Assembly (NCBI RefSeq): GCF_001425785.1 | Contig: NZ_LMDI01000076.1 | Span: 156,391-220,390, forward strand | Source of the DNA: Rhizobacter sp. Root1221 | GTDB lineage: Bacteria; Pseudomonadota; Gammaproteobacteria; Burkholderiales; Burkholderiaceae_C | Direction of reading: 5' to 3' | Length of the DNA stretch: 64,000 nt | Shown here: piece by piece, positions 45,593 to 55,407 of the stretch | How positions within the stretch are numbered: position 1 is the first letter of the stretch | Layout: each line of letters starts with the position of its first letter | Position numbers and translations under genes: made by a program | Notes under the pieces: model-generated | Told to the model about the DNA's origin: nothing | The model's database searches: none | What the model saw: the letters and a program-made list of their open reading frames with translations, nothing else

Positions 45593-46389
45593 GCCCCGAA
45601 CCCCGCGACCCCCGCGAACCGCAGCCACACCAACCAGCCCAGCAGCACCAGCACCTCGGTGACCTGTTGCGTGGCGCCGAGGGTGTCGCCGGTGAACCCG
45701 CCGAGCCGGCGGCGCCAGCAGCGGGCACAGGCCCAGGCGCCCATCGCCGCGAGCACCACCGACAGCAGCACCGCCGGCCACCACACGGGCCGCCACGCCA
45801 CCAGCCCGGCCGCCACGACGGAGGCCCAGCCCAGCGCCACGGCCATGCCCCGGCCCGACACGCCCTGGGCCAGCGGTTTCGCCTTCGCGGCCGCCAAGTC
45901 ACCCGCATAGGGCAACGCGCGGATCAGCACCACCGCCATCGCCCGTGACACCGTGTGCGCCAGCAGCAGCGCGGGCACCGCCAGCGCGACTGGCAGCGAC
46001 CCGAGCGTGGCGGCCTTGAGCCCGAGCACCAGCACCAGGCCCGCGGCCCCGTAGCTGCCGATGCGCGAGTCCTTCATGATCTCGAGCGCCCGCTCGCGGC
46101 TCACATGGCCACCCAGGCCATCGCAGGTGTCGGCGAACCCGTCCTCATGGAACGCGCCGGTCAACGCCACGGTGGCGGCCATCGACAGCACCACCGCCAC
46201 GGCCGGTGACGTGAGCCAGGCCGCCCCCGCCAGCACCCCCGCCGCCACGGCCCCCACGAGCAGGCCCACCGCGGGAAAGTGCCGTGCGCTGTCGTGCAGC
46301 CAGGCGGGCTCGAAACCCACCCAGCGCGGCACCGGCACGCGCGTGAAGAACTGCAGCGCGATGAAAAAGAGCCGCAGTTCGTGGCGCAT
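45589..46389 (-). CDS. cobS: Adenosylcobinamide-GDP ribazoletransferase (cobalamin synthase)
   Basis: 266 residues of an integral membrane protein with about seven hydrophobic helices. Family motifs are LQFFTRVPVPRW near the start, the acidic cluster FHEDGFADTCDGLGG that binds metal and nucleotide, and MKDSRIGSYGAAGLV. The C-terminal GFTGDTLGATQQVTE is also characteristic. It joins adenosylcobinamide-GDP and alpha-ribazole (or its phosphate). It overlaps cobT upstream by one base and the phosphatase gene downstream by four. Confidence 0.96.
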   Translation of the reverse strand: MRHELRLFFIALQFFTRVPVPRWVGFEPAWLHDSARHFPAVGLLVGAVAAGVLAGAAWLTSPAVAVVLSMAATVALTGAFHEDGFADTCDGLGGHVSRERALEIMKDSRIGSYGAAGLVLVLGLKAATLGSLPVALAVPALLLAHTVSRAMAVVLIRALPYAGDLAAAKAKPLAQGVSGRGMAVALGWASVVAAGLVAWRPVWWPAVLLSVVLAAMGAWACARCWRRRLGGFTGDTLGATQQVTEVLVLLGWLVWLRFAGVAGFGA

Positions 46390-47432
46390 CAGTTCGTGGC
46401 CTTGTCCGACACCCCGGCCGACTCGAAACTCGCCATCTCGTCGAGGATGCGCACAGCGCTGACGATCAGCGGCCACGCGAGGGCCGCCCCGGACCCCTCG
46501 CCGAGCCGCAGCCCCAGGTCCAGCAGCGGCACCACCCCCAGGTGTTTGGTCATCAGGCGGTGGCCCGGTTCGGCCGAGCTGTGGGCCCACACGCACGAAC
46601 CCAGCAGCGCCGGGACCAGCCGCGACGCCCAGAGCACCGCGGCGCCGGCGATGAAGCCGTCCACTACCACGAGGCGGCGCTCGGCGGCGGCCTGCAGTGC
46701 GGCGCCCGCGATCATCGCGATCTCGAACCCGCCCACCGCGGCCATCAGCGCCAGCGGGCTGGTGGCCGCACGGTGCGTTTCCATCGCCTGCCCGAGCAGC
46801 GACCGCTTGCGCGCGAGGCCCTCGTCGTCGAGGCCGGTGCCGCGGCCGATGCATTCGCCGAGGTCCTCGCCCGTCAGCATCGCCAGCAGCAGCGACGCGC
46901 TGGACGTGTTGCCGATGCCCATCTCGCCCAGCAGCACCGCATTGCCGGGCAGGCCACGCACCACGTCACCGCCGGCCTGCAGTGCCTGCGCGCATTGCTC
47001 GGCGGTCATCGCCGGTCCGGCCAGCATGTCGGCCGTGCCGGACGCCACCTTGCGATCGAGCAGGCCCGGGCGCGGCGCAAACGCGTGGTTCACGCCCGCG
47101 TCCACCACCGTGAGTGCGAGGCCGTGCTGGCGCGCAAGCACGCTGACCGCGGCCCCGCCGGCCAGGAAGTTCTCCACCATCTGCCACGTCACGTCCGACG
47201 GGTAGGCCGACACCCCGCGCGCGGCAATGCCGTGGTCACCGGCGAACACGATCATCTGCGGATCATGCAGCGCCGGGTGCTCGGTGCCCTGCACCAGGCC
47301 CACGAACTGCGCCAGCGATTCGAGGCGGCCCAGCGCACCGAGCGGCTTGGTCTTGCGGTCGATGCGGTGGCGCAGGCGTTGCTGCAGGCCGGTGTCGGCG
47401 AGGGATGCGATGGTCGGGATCTTGTAGGTCAT
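46389..47432 (-). CDS. cobT: Nicotinate-nucleotide-dimethylbenzimidazole phosphoribosyltransferase
   Basis: 347 residues. Visible features are the N-terminal [57 protein letters not shown], and the catalytic Glu in [16 protein letters not shown] near residue 315. CobT activates the lower-ligand base (typically dimethylbenzimidazole) to alpha-ribazole phosphate for CobS. It starts ten bases after the cobQ stop. All active-site segments are intact. Confidence 0.97.
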   Translation of the reverse strand: MTYKIPTIASLADTGLQQRLRHRIDRKTKPLGALGRLESLAQFVGLVQGTEHPALHDPQMIVFAGDHGIAARGVSAYPSDVTWQMVENFLAGGAAVSVLARQHGLALTVVDAGVNHAFAPRPGLLDRKVASGTADMLAGPAMTAEQCAQALQAGGDVVRGLPGNAVLLGEMGIGNTSSASLLLAMLTGEDLGECIGRGTGLDDEGLARKRSLLGQAMETHRAATSPLALMAAVGGFEIAMIAGAALQAAAERRLVVVDGFIAGAAVLWASRLVPALLGSCVWAHSSAEPGHRLMTKHLGVVPLLDLGLRLGEGSGAALAWPLIVSAVRILDEMASFESAGVSDKATN

Positions 47433-47442
47433 GCTCGGGGTT

Positions 47443-48894
47443 TCAGGTCGTGGGATCGAGCAGGCGCATCAGCACGCCGGGCTCGAAGTGGGTGTCGATG
47501 AAGTCGGCGAGGCCATCGAAGACCTCGGGCAACGCGCGGGCCGGCGTGCCGAACAGCGCCTGCAGCACCGCGGGCGATTCGAAGAGGCCATGGGTGTAGG
47601 CGCCGAACACGTGGCCGGCCTGCCAGGCGATGGGGTCGCCGTCGGGGTTGTGCATCACGGCCCGCACGCCGCCTGTGGCCTGGGTGCGGCCATGGCGGAT
47701 CTCGTAGCCGTCCACCGCCACGCCCGACAGCGCCGACCACGGGGCGTCGAGCGGTTCGAAGGTGGCGCGGGTGTGGCGCAGCAGTTTCGCGGGCGCGAAA
47801 CGGGTGGTCAGCGGCAGCAGGCCGAGGCCCACCGCGTCGCCGTCGACGCCATCGGGGTCCACCAGCGATTCACCGAGCATCTGCAGGCCGCCGCAGATGC
47901 CCAGCACCGGCCGGCCAGCCGCGGCATGCGCGCGCACGGCCTCGGCCAGGCCCTGCGTGTGCAGCCAAGCGAGGTCGGAACTGGTGTGCTTGGAGCCGGG
48001 CAACACCACCCAGTCGGCCCCGAGCAGGTCGGCCGGCGACCGCGCCCACACGAGGCGCACGCCGGGCAAGCCGCGCAATGGCTGGAACTCGTCGAGGTTG
48101 CTGATGCGCGGGTAGGCCACCACCGCGATGCGCAGGCCGCCGCTGCCGGTGGGAGCGTCGTCGAACACACCGTCCTCTTCCGGCAGGCCATGGCCCCGCC
48201 ACATCGGCAGCACCGCCACGGTGGGCACGCCGGTCAATGCTTGCAGCTGTGCCGGGCCGGGCGCCAGCAGCGCAGCGTCGCCCCGGAAGCGGTTCAGCAC
48301 GAAGCCGCGCAGCAGGGCCCGTTCGGCGGCCGGCAGCAGCTGGTGGGTGCCGTACAGGTGGGCGAACGCACCGCCGCGGTCGATGTCGGTGACCAGCAGG
48401 CACGCGGCACCGGCCTCGCGCGCCGTGCGCATGTTGACGTAGTCGCTCGCGTGCAAGTTGATCTCGGCGGGTGAACCGGCGCCCTCGATCACCACCACGT
48501 CGTGCGTGGCCATCAGGTCGTGCAACGCGTCGCGTGCGAACGGCCACAGGGTTTCGCTGCGGGTGCGCCACGGCACGGCGGCCAGGTCGGACCGCACCTG
48601 GCCCATCACCACCACCTGGCTTGCCGTGTCGCGCTCGGGTTTCAGCAGCACCGGGTTCATGCGCACGTCGGGCACCACGCCAGCGGCCAGCGCCTGGAAA
48701 TACTGCGCGCTGCCGATCTCGCCGGCCTGGCCACCGGGCCCGGGCACCACGCGCGCGTTGTTGCTCATGTTCTGCGCCTTGAACGGCGCCACCCGCAGGC
48801 CCTGGCGCGCGTACCAGCGGCACAGCGCCGTGGCGAGCCAGCTCTTGCCCGCGCCGCTCGTGGTGCCGAGCACCATCACCGCGCGCGCCGTCAC
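47443..48894 (-). CDS. cobQ: Cobyric acid synthase
   Basis: 483 residues from GTG 48894. This start overlaps the preceding stop as GTGA, the coupling seen repeatedly in this operon; ATG 48876 is an alternative. The P-loop-like dethiobiotin-synthetase domain has [27 protein letters not shown] and [14 protein letters not shown]. The glutaminase domain has the nucleophile Cys in [12 protein letters not shown] and His in YTHGLFES. CobQ amidates side chains b, d, e and g of adenosylcobyrinate a,c-diamide using glutamine and ATP. Confidence 0.96.
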   Translation of the reverse strand: MTARAVMVLGTTSGAGKSWLATALCRWYARQGLRVAPFKAQNMSNNARVVPGPGGQAGEIGSAQYFQALAAGVVPDVRMNPVLLKPERDTASQVVVMGQVRSDLAAVPWRTRSETLWPFARDALHDLMATHDVVVIEGAGSPAEINLHASDYVNMRTAREAGAACLLVTDIDRGGAFAHLYGTHQLLPAAERALLRGFVLNRFRGDAALLAPGPAQLQALTGVPTVAVLPMWRGHGLPEEDGVFDDAPTGSGGLRIAVVAYPRISNLDEFQPLRGLPGVRLVWARSPADLLGADWVVLPGSKHTSSDLAWLHTQGLAEAVRAHAAAGRPVLGICGGLQMLGESLVDPDGVDGDAVGLGLLPLTTRFAPAKLLRHTRATFEPLDAPWSALSGVAVDGYEIRHGRTQATGGVRAVMHNPDGDPIAWQAGHVFGAYTHGLFESPAVLQALFGTPARALPEVFDGLADFIDTHFEPGVLMRLLDPTT

Positions 48895-49856
48895 GACACC
48901 ACCGCCTGCCATGCGGCCCGCAACGCGGCCTGGGCCTCGGGCGGGCGCACGCCCAGGCGCACGGCGCCGGGCAGGCCCATCGACGTGGTGTCGCGGAGCT
49001 TGACGCCGTGGCTGCGCAGCCGGGGCAACACGGCGGCCATGTCGACACCAGGCCAGCGCACCACGTAGAACGCCGTCACGCCGGGGTCCTGGGTCCAGCC
49101 GAGTGTGTCGCCGAGCGCCAGCTGCGCCGCCTTCCAGGCCCGCAGCGTGTCGAGGCTGTCGCGCACCCACTGCTGCGTGGCCGGAGCGGCCCACGCTGCC
49201 AGCAGGGCCACGCCGTGGGCGCCCAGCGGCCAGCTGGGGCACAGCCGGTCGAGCGCGGCCGTCCAGGCGTGCGCACCGTCGGGCGCCACCGCGTACGCGC
49301 CGCGCACGCCGGTGACCCCGAGCGCCTTGTTGGGCGACACGAGCCGCCACGCCGTGGCGGGCACCGCGGGCCGGTCACCGGACAGGCGCAACGCCGCATA
49401 GGCCTCGTCCACCACCAGCACGGCGCCCTCGCGCCCCGCCGGGATGCGTGCGGATTGCCCGCCGGGGCTGGCCGGTTCGGTGACCCACACCAGCGACGCA
49501 TCGCCTGGCGCACCCACGCGCCGCAGGCCCCAGGCGTCGGCGGCGCGGCCGTAGTCGCCATAGCCCGGCGACGGCACGAACACGCTCGCGTGCGCCGATT
49601 GCAGCTTCACCGCGGCCGTCAGGCGGCCGATGAACTCGCTCGCGCTCGCGGCGATGGTGATGCGGCGCGGGTCCACGCCTTCGAACGCAGCCAAGGTTTC
49701 CTTGAGCGCGGTCGACGCGGGGTCGGGATACCGCGTGGCATCGGCCCGCTGCAGCGCCTCGATCACCGCCGGCGCGGGGCCGCACGCGTTCGCGTTGGTG
49801 GAAAAGTCCCAGCGCGGTGCGCCTTGCGCATCCGGCCCGCCATGGTCACCGCTCAT
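48891..49856 (-). CDS. cobD: Threonine-phosphate decarboxylase-type aminotransferase
   Basis: 321 residues, HisC-like fold type I PLP enzyme. The start has DFSTNANACGPAPAV and RYPDPASTALKETLA, then SEFIGRL, VVDEAYAALRLSGD, the PLP-lysine segment RLVSPNKALGVTGVRGAY and a C-terminal substrate Arg in VRLGVRPPEA. It makes (R)-1-amino-2-propanol phosphate, the linker attached by CbiB. The gene overlaps cbiB upstream (ATGA) and cobQ downstream (GTGA). The symbol follows Salmonella usage (called CobC in Pseudomonas). Confidence 0.9.
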   Translation of the reverse strand: MSGDHGGPDAQGAPRWDFSTNANACGPAPAVIEALQRADATRYPDPASTALKETLAAFEGVDPRRITIAASASEFIGRLTAAVKLQSAHASVFVPSPGYGDYGRAADAWGLRRVGAPGDASLVWVTEPASPGGQSARIPAGREGAVLVVDEAYAALRLSGDRPAVPATAWRLVSPNKALGVTGVRGAYAVAPDGAHAWTAALDRLCPSWPLGAHGVALLAAWAAPATQQWVRDSLDTLRAWKAAQLALGDTLGWTQDPGVTAFYVVRWPGVDMAAVLPRLRSHGVKLRDTTSMGLPGAVRLGVRPPEAQAALRAAWQAVVS

Positions 49857-50758
49857 GCCACCCTCCCCGCCACCGCCAACATCGCCAGCACCAGCGCGGC
49901 CCACGCCGCGCGCTGCGCCGTGGCCAACGCTCGCCCCATGTGCCCGGCCTCGGGCGACGGTGCCGTGGCATTCAGCGCATAGACCCCGGGCTTCGACAGC
50001 CGCACCCCGAGGTGCAGCGCCATCGCGCCCATGGGCCAGCCGCCATTGGGCGACGGGGTGCGGCCCGCCTCGCGCCACAGCGCCGCGGGCGGCCACGGCA
50101 TCAGCAGCACCGCGGTGATGCGTGCCGGGATCCACGACAGCACGTCGTCCGCGCGGGCGGCCCACTTGCCGGCCCATTCCCACGCACCGCGGTAGCCCCA
50201 CATCGCGTCCATCGTGTTCGCGAGGCGGTACACCACGGCACCGGGCAGGCCAGCCACGGCGAACCAGAACAGCGGTGCCACGAGCGAATCGTTCAGGTTC
50301 TCGGCCAGCGTCTCGATGGCCGTCTCGCGCAACTCGTGCGGGCCGAACGCCCCCACGTCGCGGCTGACGAGGCGCGCGAGCTGCGTGCGCGCCTCGGGCA
50401 CGCCACGCTGCAGCGCGGCCTCGACGGCGCTCACCTCGTCGCGCAACATGCGCCACGCGAACATGGGCTTCAGCACCACCGCCAGCAGCGGCAAGCCCAG
50501 CCACCACGGCAGCGCCGAAAGCGCCCGCTGCAGCCCCCATGCCAGCGCGCCCAGCACCGTGGCCAGCACGATCCAGGCGACAGCACCGCCGGCAAATGCC
50601 ACCTTCGGCCCGAGCGCCTTCAACGCGCGCCCGAGCGGCCCGAGCACGTGGCCGAGCCACGCGACCGGGTGCCACGCGTTGCGCGGTTCACCGAACGCGA
50701 GGTCGAGCGCCCACGCGAGCGCGAGCGCCCCGGCCGGGAGCAGCACGGGGTGGTCCAC
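49853..50758 (-). CDS. cbiB: Adenosylcobinamide-phosphate synthase
   Basis: 301 residues from a GTG at 50758. An integral membrane protein with four or five helices. Family features are LALAWALDLAFGEPRNAWHPVAWLG (longer than usual to quote fully), RELRETAIETLAENLNDS-like sequence at about residue 140 (LRETAIETLAENLNDSLVAP) and YRLANTMDAMWGY. It attaches aminopropanol phosphate to adenosylcobyric acid. It lies three bases after the btuR stop and overlaps cobD by four bases. Confidence 0.94.
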   Translation of the reverse strand: MDHPVLLPAGALALAWALDLAFGEPRNAWHPVAWLGHVLGPLGRALKALGPKVAFAGGAVAWIVLATVLGALAWGLQRALSALPWWLGLPLLAVVLKPMFAWRMLRDEVSAVEAALQRGVPEARTQLARLVSRDVGAFGPHELRETAIETLAENLNDSLVAPLFWFAVAGLPGAVVYRLANTMDAMWGYRGAWEWAGKWAARADDVLSWIPARITAVLLMPWPPAALWREAGRTPSPNGGWPMGAMALHLGVRLSKPGVYALNATAPSPEAGHMGRALATAQRAAWAALVLAMLAVAGRVA

Positions 50759-50761
50759 CCC

Positions 50762-51331
50762 TCAGTCCTCGATGCCGCGCTGGGCCGGCACACCGGCGTT
50801 GAAGTGGTGCTTGACGAGCGTCATCTCGGTGACCGTGTCGGCGAGGTCGATCAACTCCTGCGGCGCCCCGCGCCCGGTCAGCACCACGTTCACGTGCGGC
50901 GGCCGCTCGCGCAGGCAGGCGAGCACCGGTTCGAGCGGCAGCCAGCCGTAGCGCAGCGGGTAGGTGATCTCGTCGAGCACCACGAGGAAGTGTTCGCCGG
51001 CGCGGATGGTGGCCTCGGCGCGCGCCCAGCCGTCGCGGGCGAGCTGCGCGGAGTGCTCGAGGTCCTTGCTCTTCCAGCTGAAGCCGTCACCGAGGCCCTC
51101 GATGGGCACGCCGAGCTGCTCGAACATGCGGTGTTCGCCGAAGCGGGCCGAAGGCACCTTCATGAACTGGTAGATCTTGACAGCCTTGCCACGCCCATGC
51201 GCGCGCAGCGCAAGGCCGAACGCCGCGGTGCTCTTGCCCTTGCCGTCGCCTGTGTGGACCAGAACGAGGCCGCGCCGGTCGCCCTCGGGGCGGTCGTAGC
51301 GTTTTTCGGTGGGGGGTTGTTCGATGTCCAT
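50762..51331 (-). CDS. btuR: Corrinoid adenosyltransferase
   Basis: 189 residues. The P-loop VHTGDGKGKSTAAFGLALRA lies near residue 25, followed by VKIYQFMKVPSARFGE, VVLDEITYPLRYGWL and VVLTGRGAPQELIDLAD. These are all signatures of the BtuR/CobO/CobA ATP:corrinoid adenosyltransferase family. It forms the Co-C bond to the adenosyl ligand before the later steps of the pathway. The ATG overlaps the cobN-like stop (TGATG) and has GGAGATC as its ribosome-binding site. Confidence 0.96.
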   Translation of the reverse strand: MDIEQPPTEKRYDRPEGDRRGLVLVHTGDGKGKSTAAFGLALRAHGRGKAVKIYQFMKVPSARFGEHRMFEQLGVPIEGLGDGFSWKSKDLEHSAQLARDGWARAEATIRAGEHFLVVLDEITYPLRYGWLPLEPVLACLRERPPHVNVVLTGRGAPQELIDLADTVTEMTLVKHHFNAGVPAQRGIED

Positions 51332-54300
51332 CAGGATCTCCGTGGAAAGCGCACTGTAGCGCCGGTTGAAACACGCGCTTGCCATGCAGCGCCGGACGCC
51401 ACGAGCAGCGCCATCAGCACGAGCGCCAGGGCGCGGGAAAGAGGTTCGGGGGCGGTCACCGCGTCCGGCTGTTTCACCAGCAGGATGCCGTGCCGCGGAG
51501 GTTCGGTCGCGGGGGTGGGCTCGGGTGTCGGTGCGGGTGCGGGCGGCGCAACAACGGCAGGCCGCAGCGGCCGTGGCAGGACGCCCTGCGCCGCGTGCCA
51601 CTGGTCGGCACGCACCACACCCGGGGCCGCGGCCTGCCAGCCCCGCAACGCGTGCAGCACCTTGCCCACCTCGCGCCGGCCCGCGGCGCCTTCGGCCCGC
51701 ATCGCGGCCTGCCACGCGGGGTGCAGCAGTTGCGAACGCAGCTCGATGGCCACCGCCTGCGCCGCCGGCATCGTGGTGGCTGCGCTGGTGTCCTGCAACT
51801 GGCTGACGTAGAGCGCCACCGGCACGGTGCGGCCCGCCACCTTCGCCGCGGCCGCGAGCCCGCCGAGGTACTGGAACGGCTCGTCCGACGTCAGCACCCC
51901 GTACAGGTTCGACGACCGCGAGAGCATCGCCGCATCGGTGTGCCGGAGGTGGGCGGCAAGCGAGGCCCGCGCCGCGCCCGGCGCCAGGGTGCCAGCAGCC
52001 ACCCCGTCGACGTACGGCTGGCTCATCTGCGCGAGGAACCGTTCCCCCGCACTTGACTGCCCTGCCCCCACGCCGCTGCCGTAGGCGCCCGGCAGGTTGC
52101 CGAACACCCGTGCACGCGCCAACGTGCGGGCGGTCGCCGGGTCCACGCCACGGCGCAGCAGCGTGTCGGCCACGGCGCGGTCGTTGGCCGCGATCGGGTT
52201 GTCGGGCTCGGCCGCAGCCGCGGCGGCCACGGCCTTGTCGAGCAGTGCCATCAGCGCGGGAAACTGGTCGCGGTACGAGCCGGTGATGCTCAGCAGCACG
52301 TCCACACGCGGGCGCCCCAGTTCGGCCGCCGGTATCACGCGCAGGCCGGTGGGCCGGCCGCTGTCGTCCCACACCGGCTGCACCCCCAGCGCCACGAGCG
52401 CCTGCGCTTCCATCACACCCTGCTGGCGCACCGTTTCGCCGGCCCACAGCGACAGCGCCACGCGCTGCGGTACTTCGCCCTGGTGAGCCGTGCGCCAGCC
52501 GGCCAGCCAGCGGTCGAACAGCGCGGTGGCCACGCCGTAGGCGGCCGGTGTGGGCAACCGGGCCGGGTCGAGGCCCACGAGGTTGCGGCCGGTGGGCAAG
52601 CTTTCGGGGTGGCGCACCGGGTCACCGCCCGGGCCCGCGGTGACGAAACCACCCGCCAGCGCGTGCAGCAGCGCGGGCATCTCGCCTTCGGTGGCCAGCA
52701 GGCCGTCGAGCGCACGGGCGCGTTCGGCGAGCGGGTGCGTGGGGTCGTCGAACGCCGCATCCACCCAGCGTGCGGCCTCGCCGGGCCGTTCGAGCGCCCA
52801 CTGGTCCCCGAAACGCTCGCGCAGCGGCCCGCGCAAGGCCTGGAGGACGGTGCGGCGGCGCTGCGCGGCGTCAGGCACCTGGCCGAACACGGCCAGGCCC
52901 TGCGGCTGCACTGCCTGTGCCAGCGCGTCGAGGTGCGGGTGCAGGGCCGCCACGAACCCGTTGAAGTCCGCCGCCACACGTGCCGCGGACCAGCCCAGGT
53001 CACGGTGCAGGCCGTGGGCCACCAGGCGGCCGGCGGCCTGCTGCTGCAGCGCGGCCTTCAGCGGCCCCGGTTCGGCCACCGACCACTGGTGCAGCAGCTC
53101 GTGCACGTCCCCCACGGCCGGTGCCAGCCCCGCCACCGCCAGCACCGGCGTGCGGTGGCTCAGCAGCAGCGCCCGGCCGCGGCGTTTGGCGGTCATCGCC
53201 TCGCCCACGTTGTCGACGATGTACGGGTAGATGACCGGCAGGTCACCGAGCGGCAGCCAGGCGTCGTCCCACACGTCCAGCCCGCGCGCCTTGCCCGCGG
53301 CCCATTCCTGCGTGCCGTGGGTGCCGAAGTGGATCAGGGCATCGGCCGCGTGTTGCGCCCACAGGTAGGTGGCGAGGTACCGGTGCGACGGCGGTGCCGT
53401 CGCACGGTGATCGTCCGTGCCGGTGTCTCCCCGAGGAGGCTGCAACACCACCGAGAGATGGCCGGCCCGCAGGCGCGAGATCACGAACACGCGCTCCCCG
53501 TCGCGGGTGACCACGGACGGGCTGCGCCCGGGCGCCCCCCAGCGCGCCGCGATGCGGTCGCGCACGGCCACCGGCAGGCCCGACCACCAGTGCATGTACA
53601 CGGCCAAGGGCAACGTGGCGGCCTCACCGGGCGCTGGCGCGGCCAGGCCGGCCTCCCACTGCGCCGCGCTCACGGCCGGCACGGTGTACCCCGCCTCGGC
53701 CAGGCCCTCGCTCACCCGCGCGAGGCTGCGGGGCACGTTCAGGAACGACGTGGTCTGCGGGTACACCATGGCCACCACGCGCTTGCCGGCCACCGGCAGG
53801 CGCTGCAGCTGCACGAGGCGCATGGCCTTGTCGACGACGGCCTGCGCCTGCCGGTCGATCAGGTCCACGCGCCGGCCGCCATCGGCCATCGCCACCACCA
53901 CCACCGGGTCGATGGCGCCGGCCGCCTCGGGCCAGACGAGGTACGGCGGCACGTCCGCCGGTGCGAGGCCGGCGGGGTCGGCGGACCAGGCGGCTTCATC
54001 GCCCTTGCGGTACGGCAGCGTGGACAGCACCGGCACGTCCCACCGCGCGAAGAGGGGCTGCAGGGCGGCGGCCTGTGACAGCAGCTGGTGGGTCACGATC
54101 ACCGAGGCCATCGGGCGGCCGTCCACCGTCATGAGCTGCGCCAGCCCGGCCAGGTCGGCCTGCGGACAGAACACTGCCACGGCCTGCAGGCCGCTGCGCT
54201 CGAACATCCGCAACCACCGGTCGAGCCAGGCGGCCCCGCCGTTGACGAAGTTGGCGCGGTGCACGAGCACGGCCACGAGCGGCCGGTCGTCGTGCCGCCA

Positions 54301-54816
54301 GGCGCGCAACGCTGCAGGGCTGTCGAACGGGGCCGGGGCATCCGGGTGGTAGACGCCTTTCAGTGGCCAGCGCTCGATGGGCACCGCGGCCACGGGCCGG
54401 CCGGCCGCGAGTGCCACGGCCTGCGCCAGGTTGTGTTCACCGCCCGCCACCAGGTAGCCCGCCACACCACGAGGTGGTGCCGACGGCGTGGCCCAGACCA
54501 CCCGCGGGCCTGCCGGCAGTTCGGCACCGAGCAGCGCCTCCAGCCGCCGCGCGGCCAGCGCGTGCGGTGCGTCCACCCACACCACCGCGGCCTGCGCCAG
54601 GCGTTGCCGCACGTCGTCGCGTTCGGTGGCGGTCAAGGCCGGTTCGCCGCTCAACGGAAATTCGGTGTGCACCACGTCGAACCCGGCGGCGCGGCCCAGC
54701 CGCTCGACCATCGCGGTGCGCGCCACCGGCGTGATGTCGGACGTGACCCACCACAACGTGGCCGCCTGCGCGGCACCACCCGCGAGCAACAGGCAACAGG
54801 CGAGCAGGTGCTTCAC
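51331..54816 (-). CDS. CobN-like chelatase protein, apparently exported and membrane-anchored
   Basis: 1161 residues from GTG 54816, which overlaps the preceding stop as GTGA. The first 19 residues (KHLLACCLLLAGGAAQAA) form a clean signal peptide. CobN-type blocks follow: IHFGTHGTQEW near residue 495, YPYIVDNVGEAMTAKRRG, GSYRDQFPALMALLDKAV, GNLPGAYGSG and DEPFQYLGGLAAA. After a Pro-rich linker (APTPEPTPATEPP) a hydrophobic helix (about residues 1126-1145) and a basic tail end the protein. Classical CobN is cytoplasmic and works with CobS/CobT ATPases, which are absent here. Instead, ExbD-like and ExbB-like genes lie immediately upstream, so an envelope role in corrinoid or cobalt handling is inferred. 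Confidence 0.88.
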   Translation of the reverse strand: MKHLLACCLLLAGGAAQAATLWWVTSDITPVARTAMVERLGRAAGFDVVHTEFPLSGEPALTATERDDVRQRLAQAAVVWVDAPHALAARRLEALLGAELPAGPRVVWATPSAPPRGVAGYLVAGGEHNLAQAVALAAGRPVAAVPIERWPLKGVYHPDAPAPFDSPAALRAWRHDDRPLVAVLVHRANFVNGGAAWLDRWLRMFERSGLQAVAVFCPQADLAGLAQLMTVDGRPMASVIVTHQLLSQAAALQPLFARWDVPVLSTLPYRKGDEAAWSADPAGLAPADVPPYLVWPEAAGAIDPVVVVAMADGGRRVDLIDRQAQAVVDKAMRLVQLQRLPVAGKRVVAMVYPQTTSFLNVPRSLARVSEGLAEAGYTVPAVSAAQWEAGLAAPAPGEAATLPLAVYMHWWSGLPVAVRDRIAARWGAPGRSPSVVTRDGERVFVISRLRAGHLSVVLQPPRGDTGTDDHRATAPPSHRYLATYLWAQHAADALIHFGTHGTQEWAAGKARGLDVWDDAWLPLGDLPVIYPYIVDNVGEAMTAKRRGRALLLSHRTPVLAVAGLAPAVGDVHELLHQWSVAEPGPLKAALQQQAAGRLVAHGLHRDLGWSAARVAADFNGFVAALHPHLDALAQAVQPQGLAVFGQVPDAAQRRRTVLQALRGPLRERFGDQWALERPGEAARWVDAAFDDPTHPLAERARALDGLLATEGEMPALLHALAGGFVTAGPGGDPVRHPESLPTGRNLVGLDPARLPTPAAYGVATALFDRWLAGWRTAHQGEVPQRVALSLWAGETVRQQGVMEAQALVALGVQPVWDDSGRPTGLRVIPAAELGRPRVDVLLSITGSYRDQFPALMALLDKAVAAAAAAEPDNPIAANDRAVADTLLRRGVDPATARTLARARVFGNLPGAYGSGVGAGQSSAGERFLAQMSQPYVDGVAAGTLAPGAARASLAAHLRHTDAAMLSRSSNLYGVLTSDEPFQYLGGLAAAAKVAGRTVPVALYVSQLQDTSAATTMPAAQAVAIELRSQLLHPAWQAAMRAEGAAGRREVGKVLHALRGWQAAAPGVVRADQWHAAQGVLPRPLRPAVVAPPAPAPTPEPTPATEPPRHGILLVKQPDAVTAPEPLSRALALVLMALLVASGAAWQARVSTGATVRFPRRS

Positions 54817-55133
54817 CGCGCGGTCCCGGACGCCTCGGGTTCCGGCACGTACACCACGCTGCCGTCGGCCAGCCGGTATGCCACGCCAGCACGCACGCCG
54901 TCGCCCGCGCTGGCGCCACCGGCCCCCTTGAACCGCACCTCGCGGCCGTGCTCGCGCACCACCAGCTCCATGTCGGGCTGGCCGGCGCGCCGCACCGCGG
55001 ACGCGTCGCTCGCCGAAGACGCCCCGATCGCCGCCAGCAGCGCCACCACCAGCACGAGGAACACGTCGACGAGGTTGACGGCCGACAGCATCGGGTCGTC
55101 GTCGTCGTCGCCGAGGATGGAGAGGTGTTTCAT
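54813..55133 (-). CDS. DUF2149 protein, ExbD/TolR-like
   Basis: 106 residues from ATG 55133; a TTG two codons earlier is possible. The layout is that of ExbD/TolR: a short acidic cytoplasmic start (ILGDDDDDPMLSA), one membrane helix (NLVDVFLVLVVALLAAI) with Asp23 in the position of the proton-carrying Asp of ExbD, then a small periplasmic domain ending ADGSVVYVPEPE. This is the DUF2149 pattern. Its stop overlaps the GTG of the cobN-like gene, so the two products are made together. With the ExbB-like gene it should form a proton channel that powers a periplasmic partner. No strong ribosome-binding site is seen. Confidence 0.82.
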   Translation of the reverse strand: MKHLSILGDDDDDPMLSAVNLVDVFLVLVVALLAAIGASSASDASAVRRAGQPDMELVVREHGREVRFKGAGGASAGDGVRAGVAYRLADGSVVYVPEPEASGTAR

Positions 55134-55186
55134 GGGCAACCGATGTCACCCCGGTTTGTCATCCCGGCGAAAGGCAAGAACAAGCG

Positions 55187-55358
55187 GTCACCCCGGCGCA
55201 GGCCGGGGTCTCCAACGTTGGCGACTGCATGGACAGTCGAGATGTCTGGCGCTGGCGGCGTGAGCGAACGCCCCCCGGCAACACGGGGTGCCGACCAAGA
55301 CGCCGTACAGCGATCTTTCCCGCTCCCCGGTGGAGATCCCGGCCTGCGCCGGGATGAC
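55187..55358. repeat. Inverted repeat pair of a dispersed GC-rich element
   Basis: Two 28-base arms, 55187-55214 and 55331-55358, are inverted copies with two mismatches. Each is itself palindromic (CCCGGCGCAGGCCGGG core). A partial relative, TCATCCCGGCGAAAGG, lies just outside at about 55159-55174. The block fills most of the 275-base gap between the ExbB-like and DUF2149 genes, the only large gap inside the B12 operon. It looks like a small mobile or REP-type element inserted between cotranscribed genes. Confidence 0.8.
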
Positions 55359-55407
55359 CGAGGGGGTGCGAAAGGGCGTCCGCCGGGACGACGGGGACAC
55401 GATCCGT

